In this document: piece after piece, positions 1 to 10,648 of the stretch | How positions within the stretch are numbered: position 1 is the stretch's first letter | Layout of the letters: each line of letters opens with the position of its first letter | Source: Skeletonema tropicum | Lineage: Eukaryota; Bacillariophyta; Thalassiosirophyceae; Thalassiosirales; Thalassiosiraceae | DNA length: 64,000 nt | Assembly: GCA_037178625.1 (NCBI GenBank) | Contig: CM074128.1 | Location: 4,774,001 to 4,838,000 of the forward strand | Direction: 5' to 3' | Program-made: the position numbers and the translations under genes | The notes under the pieces: model-generated | The model's input: the letters and a program-made list of their open reading frames with translations, nothing else | The model's database searches: none | What the model was told of the DNA's origin: nothing

Positions 1-595
1 ATCACGCCATACATCAGAACCAGAAAGTACAGGAGTAGAGGATACATCGCGGGAGGGTACGTCACGACGAAGAGCGAGGCCAGTTCTTCGTTAGTATATA
101 TATAATTCAAGAAGAGCGAGTGTGAACAATAATATACAATTAGAAAACAGGGTTTGTCTTTCGGTTGTGTATATCATCAAGAGCGGAATCAAACACGGCA
201 CTTGCAGGGAGAGATTGGAGAGAGAGACAGAGAGGAGATCACATCATAGAATATGTGTACTCGTGTGTCTGAGGGTGGAAGGGACTGATAAGAGTTAACA
301 CACATCTTGCTTGAATTGTTGGAGATCTTCATCGGAGATTTTCAAAATTCAAATTTGAAGAATCTCTGGATGGTGATGTCCAACTTTACATTCTTGATGT
401 CTCTCTCGACCAATATGTCCACCTCAATGATCTCTCCCCCCAACTTCCTTCATATCTTCTAGACACCGAATCCTCGTCTTCTATCCTAAAAGACATCAAA
501 AGACACTCTTTCACTGCGCGATAGCGCACTGACACACAACCTACCACAACAAAAGAGATTCAAATTCAAACCAATCAATAGAAGTATAGAAAAAC
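1..595. other. Intergenic or 3' flank, no gene recognised
   Basis: No open frame of note on either strand. A perfect palindrome TTCAAATTTGAA lies at 348-359. If the Gly/Tyr-rich gene to the right continues through a splice donor at its stop, this stretch would hold its intron and a further exon, but acceptor candidates tried by eye gave only short frames. Confidence 0.4.
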
Positions 596-922
596 TCACC
601 CATATCCACCACCATATCCGCCGCCATACCCACCATATCCTCCACGACGATATCCCCCACGGTAAGGGCCATATCCACCACCCATCATCCCATATCCACC
701 ATAACCATAATCACCATCCCAGACATCATTCCAGTTGGCGTAGGAGCGGAGCATATTGTTCAATACGACGGACTCCTTGTCACGTGGGCAGGTGTCGATC
801 ACATTCTTCTCGGCAGGTTCTGTCTGGATGCCAAGGCGTGGCATGGCCTTACCAATGGGTGAATTGGTAAAGGCACTTGTGGCCACGATGAGGGAGAGAA
901 GGAGGGCGAGGGTGGTCTTCAT
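596..922 (-). CDS. Small secretory Gly/Tyr-rich protein (108 aa)
   Basis: The protein starts with a clear signal peptide (MKTTLALLLSLIVATSAF); the SAF end resembles the bipartite plastid presequence of diatoms. Residues 54-62 read VLNNMLRSYA and are followed by a tail made almost only of Gly, Tyr, Met and Arg (GGYGGYGGG repeats). Function is not known; such tails are low-complexity. The N-terminal exon of the protease gene at 23.3-26.5 kb carries a matching SLNNMLRDYA segment after its presequence, so the two may share a mature N-terminus. The stop TGA lies inside a strong donor (GG|GTGAGT), so the true protein may continue into another exon to the left; I could not find a convincing one. ATG at 920-922 is the only sensible start. 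Confidence 0.6.
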   Translation of the reverse strand: MKTTLALLLSLIVATSAFTNSPIGKAMPRLGIQTEPAEKNVIDTCPRDKESVVLNNMLRSYANWNDVWDGDYGYGGYGMMGGGYGPYRGGYRRGGYGGYGGGYGGGYG

Positions 923-1446
923 GTTTTTTTCTATTGCAATTCTATCGTTCGAGTGTATGTGATGTGCTACACTAATCTAAGTACTGCAATCCAAATGTTC
1001 TGTGAGAGTGATATACTCGACGATTCAAATTTGAATTTGAATCTGTGTTGCTTGGATCGTTTGCAACAATATGGTGTCAGCGACGATAGCAGCTGGTCTC
1101 GTCTGTGGGATAGAACAAACGGCTTGTTGCGCTCTCGGCATGCAAAGCGATCAATCAAGGTTGAGGCGATTTTTCCAAAATTAGGGCGCAAAGTTGAAAG
1201 CAGGCGTCAAGATGGACCACATCATCGTTCAATCCGGTAGGATCCAACGGGAGGAATAGTATGAATGACATGTACAGAATTGAGTGACGTGAGTAGGTTC
1301 CTTTGGGAGAAGAGATTTAAGGAGATACGAGGAGGGGTATCTTTCCCGCCAGAATTCACGTCACGATGAGGTCACCATTTTCAAATTTTTACGTAAACTT
1401 CATGAACTTATCCGCCCAACAGTGATACTCGTACCCAAAGAGCGCC
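923..1446. promoter_or_regulatory. Divergent intergenic region (shared promoter region)
   Basis: This 524-bp stretch separates two divergently transcribed secretory/plastid-type genes, so both promoters must lie here. It contains the palindrome TTCAAATTTGAA (1024-1035) extended by a further TTGAATC, a second occurrence of the palindrome seen at 348-359. No TATA box or other core element can be assigned with confidence. Confidence 0.35.
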
Positions 1447-3618
1447 ATGGCAATGAAATACAAGCCAGCTTCCCTTGTAGGGATGCTTCTAATAATATCG
1501 ATCGAAGGTATTGCAGCTTTTCAGTCGTGCCGTCCATCACAACGACTCGTTCTCATCGGTAGGGGTGCACGAAAGAACACGTCATGTGCAATTATATCAT
1601 CATCTGTTCCTGCATCAGCTGCGGCATCTGCATTAATGAGCTCCCGCTTCGATGACTTTGACGATTTTGATGATTTTGATACATTTGACGAATGGGACGA
1701 TCGGCAGCCGCAACAGCAATATAATGGTAATCAATGGGATGTAACCATGGAGGAGAATCGCGCTGCTCAATTTCCACCACCGCCACCACCTCCACCTTAT
1801 GATCGTCCACCCTACTCCTCCAACCTCCGTAGCTACTCCTCCAACCTTCGTAACAATATTGTATCCTCACCATCACCGTACGACAACCCCTCCTGGACCA
1901 AGTCTTCACGATATGGCAACCGCAATGTCAACTTCAACTCACGCTCCAACCGTAACATCAACACCTTCATCCGCAGTGCCAATACCGATCCGTACCAACT
2001 AAATTCTGGCTACGGTCGAGAAACCTATCGCAATTCGGCACCCAAACCAGACTATGAGGGCAATTATCAATCGCAATACAAGGGGTATCCATCGCGGACT
2101 ACGTATAGTCAAGATGATAATTATGCCGGAAGGAGGAGATGGGAGGATAGCAATAGTGTTCGATTTAAGAAGAAAATGTATAGGGATTATGATGATGTAG
2201 ATAATGATCCGAATAGTAGTAGGGGGAGAGGTGGTGCTGAACGATTCAACAATTCGAACAATAATGTGATGAATGGCGGTAATAATGGTAGGAACAGCTA
2301 TGACTTTTCACCACCACCACCACCAAGGCCTCCGCAATACAGAGATTACGACGATCCAACAAATGATGCACCAAATCGATCCTACCGACAAGATAGTACA
2401 GGGAGAAGTAATGGCTTACCTCCTCCACCACAATATCGAGATTATGATGATGTGAATATGGAACCGAATCGATCGTATCGGGATGAGAATGTGGGGGGGT
2501 CAAGCAGCAGCAGCAGCAGATTTCCACCTCCCCCGCCACCACAGTACAGAGATTATGATGATGTGAATTCTGCACCAAGTCGATCGTACCGAAGAGGAGG
2601 AGGACCGGGTAATAGTCGTGAAACTAGCAGGAATAGCAACAGCAGCAGTAGAGACAGCAGCAGCAGCAACAACAGCAACAACAAGTTTCCACCTCGTCGG
2701 CCTCCTAATAACAACAACAGGAACAACAACAGCAGGAACAAATTTCCACCTCGTCAACCACCACGACCACAGTCTATACCGAACAATTTTGCTTCGCCCC
2801 AGTCGAATCGAAGTGATAGCCCACCCAACAACTTTCCACCCGGTGTAGGTAACATGGGTTACAAGCCTCCATCGGAATACATTCCTCAGAACAATAGAGG
2901 ACCACGAGCCTCATCGACTTGGTCAAATTCATTCCGAGAGGATGATCCAATGTCTCCTTCGTCAACTGATAAAAATCCAAACTACTCACCGTACAATACC
3001 TTCAACGATCGGAATCCTAGCAACGAGAGGGACAATTTTAGATCACAATCCACTAACAATAACCCTCCACCGCCACAATCTCAATATCAATACAATGACA
3101 ACAAGAGATACCAATATGACGTCGACCGTCGAGAAGCCTACATAGACGGACCTCAAACAGAATACAATTTCCCCAACGGAGACGTCATCCGCAAAGAACG
3201 TCTCAACACCCTCCAACCAACTGGATTCAACTCCATCTTTTCCGATATGGTCCGCCCATTCCAGCAAATGTTCCAATCTGCGAACCAATCGTTGAAATAT
3301 TCCGATATGTTGAAGGAGGCACGATTACGAATAATGGATAATGATGTTGTGGGTGCCAAACTTGGCAGGCCATTGCAGGTGAGTACGCCCTTCAGTCAAA
3401 GTTCATCATTGAGCATTGTGAATGGGAAAAAGGCATCAAAGGTCCGAGCACGATTTCAGATCGGAGGACCCTATGGCACGGGAGTGGCCACGATGGATTC
3501 AGTGGATGGGGAGATCCGCTCTTTGGTAGTGGATATTAATGGGTCTACTTTAAGAGTTGGACCACGTCAAAGGGTTAAGAAGAAGAATGTTGTGGAAGCA
3601 GAGATTTTAGAGGAATAG
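1447..3618 (+). CDS. Plastid-targeted disordered protein with C-terminal COA1/Tim21-like domain
   Basis: Single-exon 723-residue protein. Residues 1-25 form a signal peptide ending IAAFQ, matching the diatom bipartite plastid presequence. Residues 65-570 are low-complexity and Asn/Pro/Ser/Arg-rich. They include an acidic FDDFDDFD stretch and three copies of a PPPPQYRDYDD...NRSYR module (about 285-375). The last ~100 residues look folded: KLGRPLQVSTPFSQ, then a beta-rich segment with FQIGGPYGTGVATM and RSLVVDINGSTLRV. That pattern (LG-P, G-G-G, then a V-D-G strand) resembles the COA1 family (PF08695), whose members include Tim21- and COA1-type assembly factors. Residues just before it (FSDMVRPFQQMFQSAN...) look helical. 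The family call is from pattern memory. Location is inferred as plastid; partner and role are unknown. Confidence 0.75.
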   Translation: MAMKYKPASLVGMLLIISIEGIAAFQSCRPSQRLVLIGRGARKNTSCAIISSSVPASAAASALMSSRFDDFDDFDDFDTFDEWDDRQPQQQYNGNQWDVTMEENRAAQFPPPPPPPPYDRPPYSSNLRSYSSNLRNNIVSSPSPYDNPSWTKSSRYGNRNVNFNSRSNRNINTFIRSANTDPYQLNSGYGRETYRNSAPKPDYEGNYQSQYKGYPSRTTYSQDDNYAGRRRWEDSNSVRFKKKMYRDYDDVDNDPNSSRGRGGAERFNNSNNNVMNGGNNGRNSYDFSPPPPPRPPQYRDYDDPTNDAPNRSYRQDSTGRSNGLPPPPQYRDYDDVNMEPNRSYRDENVGGSSSSSSRFPPPPPPQYRDYDDVNSAPSRSYRRGGGPGNSRETSRNSNSSSRDSSSSNNSNNKFPPRRPPNNNNRNNNSRNKFPPRQPPRPQSIPNNFASPQSNRSDSPPNNFPPGVGNMGYKPPSEYIPQNNRGPRASSTWSNSFREDDPMSPSSTDKNPNYSPYNTFNDRNPSNERDNFRSQSTNNNPPPPQSQYQYNDNKRYQYDVDRREAYIDGPQTEYNFPNGDVIRKERLNTLQPTGFNSIFSDMVRPFQQMFQSANQSLKYSDMLKEARLRIMDNDVVGAKLGRPLQVSTPFSQSSSLSIVNGKKASKVRARFQIGGPYGTGVATMDSVDGEIRSLVVDINGSTLRVGPRQRVKKKNVVEAEILEE

Positions 3619-4206
3619 AATAGAGAGTTGGTAGAGAGAGAGAGGATGATGAATTTACATAAAATGCATACCAGTAATGTTAAAGTGAATTTTGTTCCAG
3701 TGCATTGCCCTTCCCAGGTACGTTACTTCACAATCCGTCGAAAAGTAAGAGTACCCTTGGTGATAAGTCAAATGTTTCATAATCATAAGTACTGTTTTGT
3801 CCTCTAAGAACATGCATTAGGCAGCGAGTCATAGTTCTTGCTTCGTAATATGCTTACATCCCGCTACCAGCTCGCTGCATCACTTTGATCAATGTCGAAC
3901 TGATCTTTTCATTCGTTATATCGTAGTGCTTGGTGCAAAAAAGTAAGACTGCCTACGGACAGGAGACTGTACTATTGGTCCCAGTAGGAGCTATTTTAGT
4001 CAACCTTCAATTGCCGTTTCTTTCGCGGTGACCGGTGACATCTTCCTGTAGGGTGGTTACCGATTCTTGTGCTCTTGCAGAGAATATATCTCCTGTCGTA
4101 GATGAACACCTTCTTCTACCAACTGTTCCATCCTGTAATTCTTCAACTGCAACTCATCTTCAAACGTCTGAGCAGAATCTTTCAATAGAACTTCGTCTTC
4201 TTGAGT
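3619..4206. other. Intergenic, no gene recognised
   Basis: No recognisable coding sequence. The right part merges into the decayed coiled-coil sequence on the minus strand. Confidence 0.4.
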
Positions 4207-4570
4207 TCAGATTCCATACTCTTCTTTTCTCTCATCCAGAATCTTTCTTCTTTGTTTCAACTCTGCAGCCGCTTCCACTAGCTTTTGATTGTTGGTATTG
4301 TTTACATCATTCGCTGTATATTGCAATGTCGCCTTTTCCGCCTTGACCTTGACTGTGGTCAATTTATCAATCAAATCTTCCATTTTTTCTGCAAGACATT
4401 GCTCTTCTCTGCGTTGGAGTTGGAGATGGTTAGTTCCCGATTCATTTCGTTAAGCTGTTGTTGAAAAGAGGGCTGTTTTCTCAATCTTGACAGCTTCGAA
4501 ATTGGCCTCTCGAGGACCATCATCATGATGTCGTCAAGAGTGATTTCATCTTCTTTTACAACGTTGAAGT
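4207..4570 (-). pseudogene. Decayed coiled-coil gene fragment
   Basis: On the minus strand a Lys/Glu/Gln-rich, heptad-like sequence is spread over at least two frames. Frame 1 (about 4570-4371) reads DEITLDDIMMMVLERP... and QQLNEMNRELTISN before a TGA. Frame 2 (about 4425-4207) reads QLQRREEQCLAEKMEDL, then KVKAEKATLQYTAND and ELKQRRKILDERKEEYG before a TGA. The frames overlap and neither has a start. No splice sites of good quality separate them. This pattern fits a coiled-coil protein gene that has taken frameshifts, but noncoding origin cannot be excluded. No family was recognised. Confidence 0.4.
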
Positions 4571-5654
4571 GACGAGGGGTGGTAAAGGCAGAGGAGGAAG
4601 AAAAATGGTTTCAAAAGCATCACTTGTAATCGATGCTTGTTCAATACTAATCAACACTTGTTTAACATTGCCACCACCACCACAAAAAACTTTCTCTACT
4701 CTTGGCCAAACGTTGTGATGCCTTATTCTTATTCCTCCTCGACACCTTGACATCATGCTGCGCAGAAGCGGGATTGTTCTCAGGTTAGGAGATGAACTTT
4801 CTTTCGGTGCGAGAGACCCCACATTCCCTTCATTGTAACTGCTGTAGCTGTAGTGAAATCCAGGTGAAAAATGATTTTACACTGATTTTAAGACCTCGGA
4901 TAACGGGTCCTACTTATCATGGTGATGATCAGTTGATGTCTGGATTTTGCAGACATCACGCCAGGTTGACAGTGGCTGATCTAAATATTATTGTCGTGTG
5001 AATAAGTATTATTTTTCGTGTGAACTCGATAACTACGCCACCAACGATGAAGCCGCCGCCGGCCCCACGGCGCAGTGGTAGGATCTTCCAGCAATCGATA
5101 TTATCTACTCCTACAAACTGAAAGCTGAACCCAAACGTCTCTAGAGGCGTGCCCATCGACATTCGACATGGAGGTTGCACGTCCGTCCGTCACAACAAAA
5201 AATGTTCATCAAAATAACTTACGTGTTGAAGCGAGTCTTGCTAAATGAAGGTGAGAACCAGTGAGAACCAAGACCAATGCAATTCCTCAAAGACAGTCGT
5301 CGTGAAATGCCTAAGTATATAGGACTTTTGCAAATATCAGTCATTTCAACACTTATCTGTGACTTGTTTCTTTCCGCTTGGTCTTGGCATTGTTGTTTCA
5401 CATCCAAGAGTGACACACCATAAAATTTGGGAACACGTAACCTCCGTCCACCTCCTATCGAAATATCCTGTGCTCATAATCATAGATTTTGATAGCAATC
5501 GTTATCGTTAGGATTTCAAGCAACCGCTTTCATTGCCATTGCTATCGTCATCTTGATCTCTTGCTATCGCAGATTCGAGATTGCTTAGGCTTCGCTCCGC
5601 TCCGTCAGACCCAACATTCTTACACACACCAGCACCAGCACACAATCTCGCACA
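4571..5654. other. Intergenic, upstream of oxidoreductase gene
   Basis: No gene recognised in about 1.1 kb. Some open stretches on the minus strand near 4556-4822 may belong to the same decayed locus as the coiled-coil fragment. The last 100 bp before the next ATG are rich in CAC/CAG-type triplets and probably are the 5' leader. Confidence 0.35.
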
Positions 5655-8256
5655 ATGAGCACCAACGTTGACGTAGGCACCACTGCCACTGCCACTGCCA
5701 CTGCCACTGCTACAACAAAAAACAATGACCCAGAAAGTAGTGATCGCCCTGAACCGCAAGTGCTAGTGCTAGAGCAAGACGAGGAAAAGCAGACGCCCGT
5801 CAAACGTATCAAGCTCAAGAGAGTTCCTAGTGCCCTCAATCTATCGAGACGCCCCAGTGCCCTACTCCAACGTAGCATGTCGCTTCGCAAGCGAGGCAAG
5901 AAGAAAAAGAAGAGTGGCAACTTTCACTACCGCAGCCGACCAACTCCACCGGAGAGGATTGAGGTAGATGTGGGTGTGCAAGATGAGAGCGAAAGCTCGA
6001 AGTCAAAGCCGCCAAGTTCGCCCAAGCGCCTTACACCATGGATCAACTACGAAGTCTTCCAATGGACATGGTTCCTCACTCTCTGCGTCCTCGCCATTGC
6101 AGACAGGTTCGCTTGGAACGTTTGGCCTCGGCAGACGTACACAATCGGTGCTGGCTCTGCCGGGTCAGATCGTTTGTCAGGATTCAAACCAGGTTAGTAT
6201 GCTTGTGCTTGTGCGGTTCTATGATGTATATGTATACAGTCCTTCTTGTTCTTGTCAGACTAAACATATACACACGCATGACTGCGCTTCTGATCTCTCT
6301 CTCTCTCTCCCTCTTTTCCGTATCTGCATCTTTCAGGTCCTTGGTCTGTCGTCCTTTACGATGCACTTGCTCGAGTAAGCGGTAGATATTCAATCATCTG
6401 TTACAACTTCCTCCTCGTCACGAGGTTGGAATGTCTTGAGCATCTCTTGACTTCCTCCTTTGTACGCAAGTATGTGCTTGATACAAGCAACATTGTCAAT
6501 GCTAACATTCGTTTGCATACTTGGAATGGAGTTATGCTCTGCGTGATGACTCTTTTACATGTTTGGAGTATCTTGTTCCCTTGTATTACACATGGATACA
6601 CCGCTGTGGTTGTACCTGGAGTATGGGAGTGGCCTGCTTCAGAGAGGACTCCTGTCAAACTCCTGTCAAATGCAGCGTCAGTGATGAGCCAGGGTGTTGG
6701 CCTGGGGACGCTAATCCCGGTGAGGAGATATTGTGTACCTTATGCATGAAAATCATCTACTTTTACATTTACATATAGTCTCACGCTCACATTGTATTGT
6801 TTCTATCTCTAATAAATACCGACGCAATTCCAAAGAACTAAAGCAGATGGGGTTGCAGGTTGACGATGTCTTCCGTATGGTTGAGATGACAATCTTCCTA
6901 TGTATCCTTCTTCCAATCAGTGTACGTTGGTTTGCTACCAAGTGGCATGCAGGAATACATCTTCACCGTTTCGTCAATCTCGTCTACTTTGTTGACATTG
7001 TTCGCCGACATTCCCATCCACACTCATGGATCTTGAATACGCCAGTATTTGTCCTTTACCTCCTCGACAAGCATGTCTTCACTTACTTTTACAAGAGAAA
7101 CAAATCACCTGCGATGAAAAGGGTCAGACTTGGGGAAGATTTTATGGTGCTTTACTGGGACTCTCCCTATGGATTCACCGATACTGTTGGACCAGACTAT
7201 TCTCTCCTCATGAACAATTCATCCTTTCTTGAACAAAAGCATGTCTTCACTTGTTTCGAGAATCGTTCTGGCAGGGGGTTGGAAGATGCCAACGAGGAGG
7301 AAGATGAAGATGGAGTAGACAGTTATGAAAATGAAGCGGATGATAATCACAAATGGACGGTTGGCGTTGTCATTCGCGTCTTCCGCCGTCCCCGTTCCCC
7401 AGTCCTTGGTGCAAGAGACCGGGTTTCACATACGCAACGGATGTATGATGAAGAACCCCTAATGCTTGTGACAGGTCCACGTCAGGGAGAAATGTCTGAA
7501 ATGGTACGTTCAATCTCATTGCGGGCTGTTGTTGTTTCTTCTCGTGATCTGGCATCAGCGTTCGTCTTATTTCATTAATCGTACCCCCAAATTTTGCCCT
7601 TCAAACAGATACGCCTCGAGCTGTTGCGTGATCGCGATGCAAAGCTTGTTTTGCTTGGAGCGGGGTCTGCCATTAACTTTATTCTCGACGCACTCCAATG
7701 GTGTACAGTGAATACACCCGCAAGGCGAATGGTCTCACTTGTCTACACCACTCGAGACTATGACCTCTTCCAGTGGGCTATGTCTGCGATCTCGACTCTT
7801 GTCCCAGTGTGTGAGGCTAAAGGCATCTTCTTTGATGTAAAGATGGCATTCACTGGATCTATGACAGAGGATAGTAGCCACGATATTGAATCAACTGCCC
7901 ATACCAATATGGTCGATTCATCGTCAATGCATGGGTCTATGCATGATACTATGCGCTCCGATCGTGGTGAAATCAATGCTGCATCAGGACATAGCATGGG
8001 TGCTTCTGCACATGGCATCGGTGGTTCAAAACATGGCATGAATGCTGCTACTCATTCCACTCGCAGTATCTTGAGTCGTAACAAGTCTGTGAGGACTCAA
8101 CCAGGCAGGTTTGACTTGTACGGAGAAATCGAACACAAGTCAACTGTATTCTGCCAGGGTTCTGCTGGGTTGAAGGATGCAGTTGAAGCTGTTTGCAAGA
8201 AGGTCGGGGCTCGCTTTTATGGCGGACGAGGAGGAGCGAGGGAGGATTTGGTGTAG
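5655..8256 (+). CDS. Ferric reductase/NADPH oxidase-like transmembrane oxidoreductase
   Basis: Four exons: 5655-6192, 6337-6719, 6847-7503 and 7609-8256; introns have GT..AG borders in matching phase (1, 0, 0), giving 741 aa. The N-terminus is cytosolic-looking, with an ACTGCC-encoded Ala-Thr repeat and Lys/Arg stretches. Helix 1 is at ~136-157. A helix carries His240 and His254, 14 residues apart as in haem-binding helix III of NOX/FRE proteins; a later helix has His347 and His362. Residues ~527-560 (LELLRDRDAKLVLLGAGSA) look like the NAD(P)-binding start and ~700-725 (VFCQGSAGLKDAVEAV) like its end. The expected role is electron transfer from NADPH through FAD and two haems to Fe(III)/Cu(II) or oxygen. 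FAD-motif residues are not clear by eye. Residues 617-676 form an unusual His/Met/Ser/Gly-rich insert. The exon 3 start could be 6859 instead of 6847. Confidence 0.8.
5678..5713. repeat. ACTGCC hexanucleotide repeat inside coding exon
   Basis: About five tandem ACTGCC units encode an Ala-Thr run near the N-terminus of the oxidoreductase. The unit length keeps frame, so length variation would be tolerated. Confidence 0.8.
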
Positions 8257-8969
8257 AGAAATATGATTTATAGCTGGAGCAGAGCATCGCTGCTCTGCTC
8301 TAAAGCTTATCTTGGGGTTGTATTGTTTTGCCTTGTTTTGTATCGAATCTATCTATTCCATCAGTTGAAGTTGGCATTGGCATTGGGGATTGAGTGCCAT
8401 TATTTTTAAAGTATCGGCTGATGATGTGCACATGATATACTGTGTATCTGCGACAGCCTCTACGTTGTTTCTCAAAGTAGTTAGCGTTTGGTTGGGATAC
8501 TCACTCTCTAAGAATTAGTCAATCGTTATCATGTGTACACACTCTGATCTCTGATATTCCATTTATTCTATCTATCGACCTACACAGTAAATTCACGACA
8601 TCAATCCAATTGCTTTGTGATAATACCCCAACAAGCATCATGGCGCGCTGCGCCAGCAAGTCAAAATTGGATCTCATCGGATCATCTTCTAACGAGGCGC
8701 TGCACGCAATAATGCAATCCGCATGGGCAGTGCTAATACTTATGCGTCTATGCAGCGTAGTACAATGGATAAGGGTCCTCTCAAGAGAGATCGAGAGGGA
8801 GAGGAAACTTTTTATCAGCTTTGGGGAGTTCGAGCAACGTAGGAATTAATATCTGAAGAGGCGGGAGCGGAAAAAGATCCTCCCATATAATTCATCACTC
8901 ATCATTCCACTCCTGTGTACTACTACTTATTCACAACCTTTCGTTCACAACTTGCAACCTTGTCGGTGG
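8257..8969. other. Intergenic, no gene recognised
   Basis: Contains the 3' flank of the oxidoreductase and the 5' flank of the glycosyltransferase. A 79-codon open frame at 8610-8849 starts with a non-ATG codon, has no recognisable features and is not called. Confidence 0.4.
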
Positions 8970-10526
8970 ATGTCCTCTCTGAACTTGTTCCCTCACAACA
9001 GTGAAGCAATGGCCAACAGCAGCAGCAACAGCAGATCTCAGAATCCCCACCAGTGGACTATGCTGGCATTTTTTGCAATATCCCTCTGCCTCGTGATACC
9101 AACCTTTATCATTCTGGAGATCTTGACCAACTCATCTCCTCCAAATGAGGCCGAGTTGCCGATAATAATTGACCCAAAGAACGCTGGGAATGATCATCAA
9201 CTCCGGCCGCAACGAAATAATGTTATCGAGGGCAACAACATCAACAATAACAACAATAACGAAGCAGTATCCAATAGCAACAGCCATCAGAACAATAACA
9301 AACCAACATTAAAACGCACCTACAACCAAACATCCTTCCCCGGCTTCTCCAACACACTCACCACAGTCCGATGCGGAGGACACTCGGCACCAACCTGTGC
9401 CGACTGTCCCAATGGCAATGGAGCCGCATGGTGCAATGGTGAATGTGAATGGGATTACAAAACACATAGCTGTGGAACAAGTTCCAAATTGGCACATATT
9501 CATCCAGATTATTTCAAAATTATTCAACGGTATGCATTCCAACCCGTCATGACCAACTCTGGAGAATATGTCAATATTATCATGGTCCGTTCCCCATTCC
9601 GTGATGATGACGATGAATCACTCTACCATTACTACAAACATGAAATTTTATTCCTGGGTATCTCCAGCTTTGAATCATTTCCATTAACATCTCCCAACCC
9701 CTATTCGGCAAAATATGACTCTAGTTATTATTTGAATATGTTTCCGGGATTTTTACACATGATGCATCAACCAGCCGAGTATTTTCCGGAAAATGTGACG
9801 ACTATTTTAATGTCGCAGTCGGATTTTAATTTGGAGGAACCGTACTTGTTTGGACAACGACGTCAGCAGGAGCGACAGCAGCAACAAGCACAAGGTACTA
9901 CCGAGATTCTCTATGACTTTGTCTATTCTGGTGGAGATCAAGATGTCGAAACGGATTGTGTCGGCTGGGCATCCTACAACAAAAACTTTTCATTTGTCCG
10001 TGAGGCATTGGAAGTGATGTGCAGTGATGAATTCAATGTGACTGGTGTATTAGTTGCAAACAAGAACAAGGCGAATACCAAGGCGTGTACCATCCCCCCC
10101 TCTTGTGAAGGGAAGATTGTCCAAACGACATTTTTGGATCAGCGTCAATTCTTTACATATCTGTCACAGGCACGGTGGGCGTTCCTACCGCAGATTTGTG
10201 ATGCTAGTCCACGAGTGAGTACGCAGGCATTGAGTATGAACAAGCCATTGTTGATGAATCGGAATATTATGGGTGGATGGAAGTATCTCTTACCGGGGGT
10301 GACGGGAGAAGAGTTCCATGATATTCATGACTTTCGAGCGCAGCTGAGGAAGATACTGGATAATACACGGGGGAATAACAATCCGTACAAGCCGCTCGAG
10401 TTTGTACGAGAAAATTATGGAAATGCTATTGCTGGTGTGCGATTGTTGGAGTTTGTGATGTCACATTGGGGAGATAGAATAGACCTGCCCGATGGAACAA
10501 AGTTTCTTGTACCAACTGGTGCTTGA
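8970..10526 (+). CDS. Type II membrane glycosyltransferase-like protein with CADCP cysteine module
   Basis: 518 aa from the ATG at 8970 (a second ATG at 9009 is possible; the longest frame opens with TTG). A short cytosolic segment is followed by one membrane anchor (LAFFAISLCLVIPTFIILEIL), then a Asn-rich stem, giving the type II topology of Golgi enzymes. Next comes a Cys-rich module (RCGGHSAPTCADCPNGNGAA then WCNGECEW) found ahead of glycosyltransferase-like domains in stramenopiles. The C-terminal part shows FVYSGGDQDVETDCVGW, CTIPPSCEGKIVQTTFLDQ and ICDASPRVSTQALSMNKP. The last resembles the GT-B nucleotide-sugar site (D-S-P-R..A L..P). The donor and acceptor are unknown; a role in glycoprotein or cell-wall polysaccharide synthesis is inferred. 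It is convergent with the phosphatase gene, 122 bp apart. Confidence 0.75.
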   Translation: MSSLNLFPHNSEAMANSSSNSRSQNPHQWTMLAFFAISLCLVIPTFIILEILTNSSPPNEAELPIIIDPKNAGNDHQLRPQRNNVIEGNNINNNNNNEAVSNSNSHQNNNKPTLKRTYNQTSFPGFSNTLTTVRCGGHSAPTCADCPNGNGAAWCNGECEWDYKTHSCGTSSKLAHIHPDYFKIIQRYAFQPVMTNSGEYVNIIMVRSPFRDDDDESLYHYYKHEILFLGISSFESFPLTSPNPYSAKYDSSYYLNMFPGFLHMMHQPAEYFPENVTTILMSQSDFNLEEPYLFGQRRQQERQQQQAQGTTEILYDFVYSGGDQDVETDCVGWASYNKNFSFVREALEVMCSDEFNVTGVLVANKNKANTKACTIPPSCEGKIVQTTFLDQRQFFTYLSQARWAFLPQICDASPRVSTQALSMNKPLLMNRNIMGGWKYLLPGVTGEEFHDIHDFRAQLRKILDNTRGNNNPYKPLEFVRENYGNAIAGVRLLEFVMSHWGDRIDLPDGTKFLVPTGA

Positions 10527-10648
10527 TTCCGGATTTGAACCTGTTCTTGTCTTATCGACGTATACTTATTCTATAATTTTATCTATTCAATTTCGAATTG
10601 CCCAAAGCAGTCTATAACATTATCTATATACAACTGGATAAACCTGCA

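Noticed and set aside
2246..2757. Antisense frames with poly-Leu, poly-Cys or poly-Ala runs
   Set aside because: Shadows of the AGC-repeat part of the disordered protein gene on the plus strand.
6521..6778. Alternative frame through exon 2 of the oxidoreductase (SVSDEPGCWPGDANPGEE)
   Set aside because: It cannot be joined in phase to exon 3 with the available splice sites, while the other frame can; kept only as a note because of the 11-bp duplication.
8610..8849. 79-codon frame between oxidoreductase and glycosyltransferase
   Set aside because: Non-ATG start, no domain, no signal peptide, no splice support.
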